This document shows, piece by piece, positions 59,096 through 64,000 of a stretch of DNA of 64,000 bases. Below the pieces are notes generated by a model. The model was not told where the DNA came from, did no database searches, and worked only from the letters and a program-made list of their open reading frames with translations. A program made the position numbers and the translations under genes. The DNA is from Sipunculus nudus (taxonomy: Eukaryota > Annelida > Sipuncula > Golfingiida > Sipunculidae), in the NCBI GenBank assembly GCA_026874595.1, contig CM049309.1, positions 74,694,426-74,758,425 of the forward strand, given 5' to 3'. Numbering within the stretch: position 1 is the first letter of the stretch; every line of letters starts with the position of its first letter.

Positions 59096-62000
59096 TTGTT
59101 TAAAGTATTAAACATTTAACATTTCTGAATTCTTGTTTTGAGAAATTTAAAAAGATTTGAAATTTGTGTCAGTTACATTGTAATAGATTTTGTTTCATCT
59201 GTTGTATTAAAAAACAGGTACATGGTTTTATGTACTGTTATTTTCATGCAGTCATGCTCATTTAGAAGTAAATTTGGAATAATATTTTAAATAAAGTACA
59301 GTCTCATTTTAAGGCAATATAGATACATACATACAGCACAATAGGGATTGGAAACAAATATGAACAACTACTATTAGATAGCAGAATTAATTTAAATGAG
59401 TTATTGATACAATGTATGAAAAATGTTTCACTCTGTTATGCTTTGAATGAAAGATGCTATGAGCACTAACTATTTAGGTGACAGGCAATAAAATTGACTG
59501 GAAGCAGTATAAAACACCATGGGGTACCTTAAATTCTGGTTATAATAATTGATAGTAATACCTTTATTGGTCATCAGCACCACCTGGTACCCATTTTATG
59601 AAACATAGTTACTCCAAGGGAGGTTTATATAATAGACATTTTGATTATTATGCATGTACAAAATATTTGTAAAATATATGTTGACAGCAAGAATCAGACT
59701 AATATGAATTATGAACCTTAAACAAGTAAGGTGATAGAAGAAAAAGTATTTTTACAGTATTTTTCTCAGTTTTTATCACAAAAAAGATTTTAAATGATCT
59801 CATTTGCATGTAATTGTGGTGGTTGATTTCCCTTCCTAAAATTTGTCATATGATGAAAGTTAAAACATATAAGCCCAGTGTCTGATCATCATGGTGTATA
59901 TATAATTAAAAATAATCCTGACAGGCTCTGTAAATATGCTCACAAGTTAAACAGTTGGTGCCTTTCAGTTTCTCTCAAATATTAATGACACGCTTGGCAA
60001 ATATGATCTTGTAATTGAACAACTGATGCCTCTCTGTGTCTGTATAAAGTGCTTGAATGCTCAGCTGTATCCGGCACAGATGTGATCTTGTCAAATAGTT
60101 GCTGAGCTTTGTCATAAAGCCCAGTTTGTATGAGTTGTGTGCTATATGTAGTTTACTGTAAGTATAATAGGTTGCTCACTTGGATGGCTTCATTATATGT
60201 GTTTACATGTAGAAAACCTCCCGAATAATATTAACAAATGACACCAAATTGATTTTGGTATTGTAACTGATATGCTGCTTTGGAACCTACCATACATGAA
60301 AATAGAACAGGGTAAACATGTACACATCAGTACATATTCTGCCCAGGCCAAAGCTTCATATCATATGTATAAATAGAGATAACACCTTTACAAAAAGCTC
60401 TGCTGACTAAACCTGTTTAAAATAAACATTTCTAAAAAAATTATGCAATGCATAATGCTCATTTCTCATATTTCAGTCATGTGAGAAGGCTTTTATAACA
60501 GAGATTCTGAACATGATCTGTGCCTGTTATCATTGGAGTTATCACAAACACACAATGTAAGAAGCCTGAATATTTAGAATTTTGTCATCACCAACATTTG
60601 TCTCCAGAGTGGGGGAACGTTATGTCATGGTAAATTGCTTAAAAACTTAACATTAGGCTATGAGTGATGATTAAACACAAAATAATACATGTGAACATAC
60701 AATCCAAAGTGTAAGTCTTTCTTGTGGTTACATGTCATTTCCTGCATTGCATTCAAGTTGGCTATCATCAAGTAACCTGTGTGAGCTGTGCTTATGTACA
60801 TGCAGTCTGAAATTCATAAAACATGCTGGGAGATTTTCCAACATATTGAGTTAAAACTGAATTTCCCGCACATATGATGTGTTGTTTAAAAGTATACTAA
60901 AATAAACTCAACAATTGGTCTGGTTAATTTCAAGTGATGATGTACTTGTAGGCCATGAGGCAATGTCAAAAATGACATAAAAATTTCCATCCTCATGGAG
61001 TGTTACAGTGCAATTCAGTAAAAGTGCAATCCTTGATACAAGTTGTAAAGGCACTCTGATGCTGGTAATGCCATACGACTAAAATGGAACTAAGGGAAAG
61101 GTCAATTACCATCACCAAAATCCATCTGCTAGTAATTACTAGTAGTGTGCTAAGTAATAAATTATATCAATGATTTGTCATTTTCTTTTGTTATAAATTA
61201 AATTGGTTGTATCTTTGCAAAATCAATCACAAATGATTATGATTGCACATGCAAAGAACTCATATTATCTGGGTGGAAATCTAACCCCATATAAAACATA
61301 TAAAAACATATAAAACATATAACAAAAGTTGTAAACATCATTTAAACTTATTTATTAACAAGTGTCAACAACTTTTGCTGTTGTTCTGTCAGCGTGATTT
61401 ACAAGTCAGACTGAATAAAAGTGGTCAATATTTTAAGTGTAATTCTATACAACAGATTTCATGATTATATAGAAGATCCTTAAAAAAAGTGATTGATAAT
61501 CAATCATTGGTTGTTTTTTTTTCTTTCAATCATTGAAGATGATTTTACATCCAATGTCCACCAATAGTTATTATATCAGTGACCGTTGCTGAAACCCCTC
61601 AGATCATATAATGTCAGATTTAACCGACATCTGTAGAATCCCCTTTCTTACCTGGACCTGTTATGTCCTCTTTTGGTTCAAATGCATTTTTATTGATTCC
61701 TTTGATATAAAGTTTTTTTACCCCTTCCCTACTTCACCCTTTTTTTAACTTTTTGGGAGAATTAATTTCAGGTCAAAAGTTCAGTATAAACTTAGTCAAC
61801 GACTAATTTCATGAAAAGGGAAAAAAAACCTGCCTGCCCATAATAAAAAATTTAACATCTGTGAAAGCATCTAATTAAATGATATTATAATTCTACTAAC
61901 ATTCATTAAGATGCATTCTTTGATACAGCCTTGTTGTTTATAGAAAAATGTAACAGCCAAATTAAATATGGTTTTCTAGTTTCTGATATTGCATGGAGGG

Positions 62001-62573
62001 GTTTGAACAGTCAGTTCCTGTGAAACAGTAGCTCACAAAATTTAACCAAAGTTGTCATTTAAAGTAATATCCTTGCACCAAATTAAGTTGTATCCTGTAA
62101 TCAAACTGAAACAAAATTTTTAAAAATTTCAGAAAACTTTTCATATATGTATGCGCTACAAAGACTTCATATAGCACTTGAACAGGGGAATAAAGTGAGA
62201 AAGGAGTTGAATTTAAGCAATGGATTATTATATCCCCTAAACTGTCAAGAGAAACAGTTTTACCTTGTTATAAGGTTTCCACCATAGTTAGCTTGATCAG
62301 GTATTGCCTCTTATTGATATGGCTTTCTAGATGAGGACATACACTTACAGTGCATGAAATAATAAATTGAATATGTTATACAGCACATTTTTGTATTTAA
62401 TAGTCACTCTGCCCTAGACACTGCCTTTTAGACAGGCCTGGATAAAGTTTGGAAATATGGCTTACATGGCAAATTATAGATTATAAGGGATGCTCTCTTC
62501 TCTACAAACAAGCCAGGTAACCCAAACCTTAATTAACCTTCTACTCTGTACCAGTAAAGGTAGGTATTTTTTA
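59096..62573. other. anonymous AT-rich sequence
   Basis: No further SZT2 exon or repeat structure recognised; short (cata)-type repetition near 61290-61325. The 3' end of SZT2 is presumably beyond the window. Confidence 0.5.
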
Positions 62574-63937
62574 GCGAACCTGTGAGCTTATGCGATGCCA
62601 CAGCGTTGTTCATCAGCCATCTGCCATCCACTGTCGTCCGTACGTTAACCCATGCTATCTCAGACTGTCAGAGCTAGCAGCTCCAAATTGCATGTAAGAA
62701 TCAGTTACATGTCAAACTTCATCGGATTGAGCTTATTTTTAGGTATCTGCATTTACTTTGATTTTATAGGGAAAAAGCTTAAAAACCTTTCAAAATCTTC
62801 GTCTCCGAAACTGTCCAGTCAAATTGTCCAATATTTCACAGAAATGATCACTTGAACAATCTCTCTCAAGTTTGTTGGAATGGTTTCAGTTTGGAGATTT
62901 TTTGCTGAGTTACAGGATTTTGAACTTAGTCATATGTCCAAAAAAGCACACTGCAGTTAAAATCTCAGAAAAGGCTGGAACTATCATCACTAAATTTTAT
63001 GCCAGTGTTTGTCACATAAGTCATGTCTGAAATTGAGGTATTGGTGGCGCCACCTACATTGATCTGTTTTTTACAAGCAAAAATGTAATTTTAGACTCTT
63101 CTAGCTTATATGTGGTTTAATGATGAAACTGTTAAGCTGATTGGTTTAAACTTTACAAGAATTATTCTTTGGTAGGGTTCTGCCAGTTTTATAAGAAAAG
63201 ATTGGGAAAATGCAGCTTCAAAAAAGCAGTGTAGCCATTTGAAAGAGGCTTTCAATGTTTGAAATCAGATTTGATAACATGCCAAGTTTCAACATACCAA
63301 GTCAAGAGGTCACTCAGTTCAACCAGGTGAGGGCCAGACATCACCATGGCAACTAACCTGGCTCTGTCTGGTGTCTGGACAATGTCTAGACAAATCGTCT
63401 AGACATAGAATGCCCAGATTGAAACTAGTGGAACTATATCTTTCAACTGTTTGAAAAAACTTGGTTGCATTTTTAGCGAATCTGTGAGCCTATGGGATGT
63501 TGTGGTGTCATCTGTCGTGCGTTATAGCTATCTCAAATAGGGCAGGAGCTAGCATCGCCAATTTTTTTGCAAAAAATCATCTAAAAATTTCTATCTGATT
63601 TTGCTTAATTCTTGGACAACTGCATTTTATTAGATTTTTTAGAGAAAAAGCTAAAAAAACATTTTAAAATGTTCTCCTCCGAAACATGCTGCCAAATTGT
63701 CCGTTCATCTGTCCCAGTAATCCTCCCTAGCAAAAAGAACATATCCGAAGTATCCTGACTGATACACCCTAGTTTTAAAATGTCCTGGTCCAAAAGGTGC
63801 AGGTCCGAAATGTCCATTTTGCTGAAATCATAATGATGAAGGTAGATATGCAGGACATAAGAGGATCAATTAAAATTAAACCTCCATTCCTACTCCCTAA
63901 CTTTGCACAGGTTCGCATTATGCCTGTAGGCCTTGTT
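62574..63937 (+). mobile_element. H2 element copy 2 (possibly compound)
   Basis: Starts GCGAACCTGTG at 62574; a second start-like GCGAATCTGTG is at 63476. Ends CACAGGTTCGC (63906-63916), hairpin tgcctgtaggcc and CTTGTT (63932-63937). Shares with copy 1 the ggtggcgccacct palindrome (63043) and the gtcaagaggtcactcagt motif (63300). Confidence 0.72.
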
Positions 63938-64000
63938 TTGCAAATAACATTCTCACATTATGAAACTTTTATGTTTTGGGCCCATGTGTATGTCTGTATG

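Overview
The window is animal nuclear DNA, probably from a marine mollusc. The evidence is many GT-AG introns, a metazoan-type gene split into short exons, a Ty3/gypsy LTR retrotransposon, and dense AT-rich repeats of a type I associate with bivalves and gastropods (GTCC-rich starts, ends like CCCTTGTT). No bacterial or viral genome layout is present. The species call is inference. GENE. The only host gene I can support runs on the + strand from 26451 to at least 56454. Twenty-four exons (A to X) join with unbroken reading frame and compatible intron phases, giving about 2,320 codons. They match the middle and C-terminal parts of SZT2, the large scaffold of the KICSTOR complex that brings GATOR1 to lysosomes and restrains mTORC1 when nutrients are scarce. 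The N-terminal third (about 1,000 residues in the usual protein) is not seen and should lie upstream, beyond a first intron or gap of more than 26 kb. The last exons probably lie past the right edge. LAYOUT. 1-5435: anonymous sequence, a tRNA-like SINE, dinucleotide microsatellites and a pair of inverted 145-bp repeats. 5436-13987: a nested block of tandem-repeat mobile elements (280-bp, 513-bp and 148-bp tandem units). 13988-18780: anonymous. 18781-21575: a second element family. 21576-23780: anonymous. 23781-26334: another copy of the first-named family (H1). 26451-48160: SZT2 exons A to V, with two TA-flanked inverted-repeat DNA transposons in introns. 48960-53882: a 4.9-kb Ty3/gypsy element in an SZT2 intron. 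54065-56454: SZT2 exons W and X. 56707-59095: H1 copy with a 1.1-kb pogo-like element nested in it. 59096-62573: anonymous. 62574-63937: second copy of family H2. MOST INTERESTING SIGNAL. Four different repeat families here (H1 to H4) share one plan: a short sequence near the 5' end recurs inverted near the 3' end, followed at once by a small hairpin and a short tail (often CTTGTT), and the ends sit in T tracts. One copy interrupts another repeat so exactly that the uninterrupted target can be read in the next tandem unit. This is the plan of Helentron/HINE-type rolling-circle elements; I infer that class, since no Rep/helicase gene is in the window. Other points: the retrotransposon has two identical LTRs but a coding region broken seven times; an SZT2 intron uses a GC-AG splice pair; one SZT2 exon carries about 16 octapeptide repeats.
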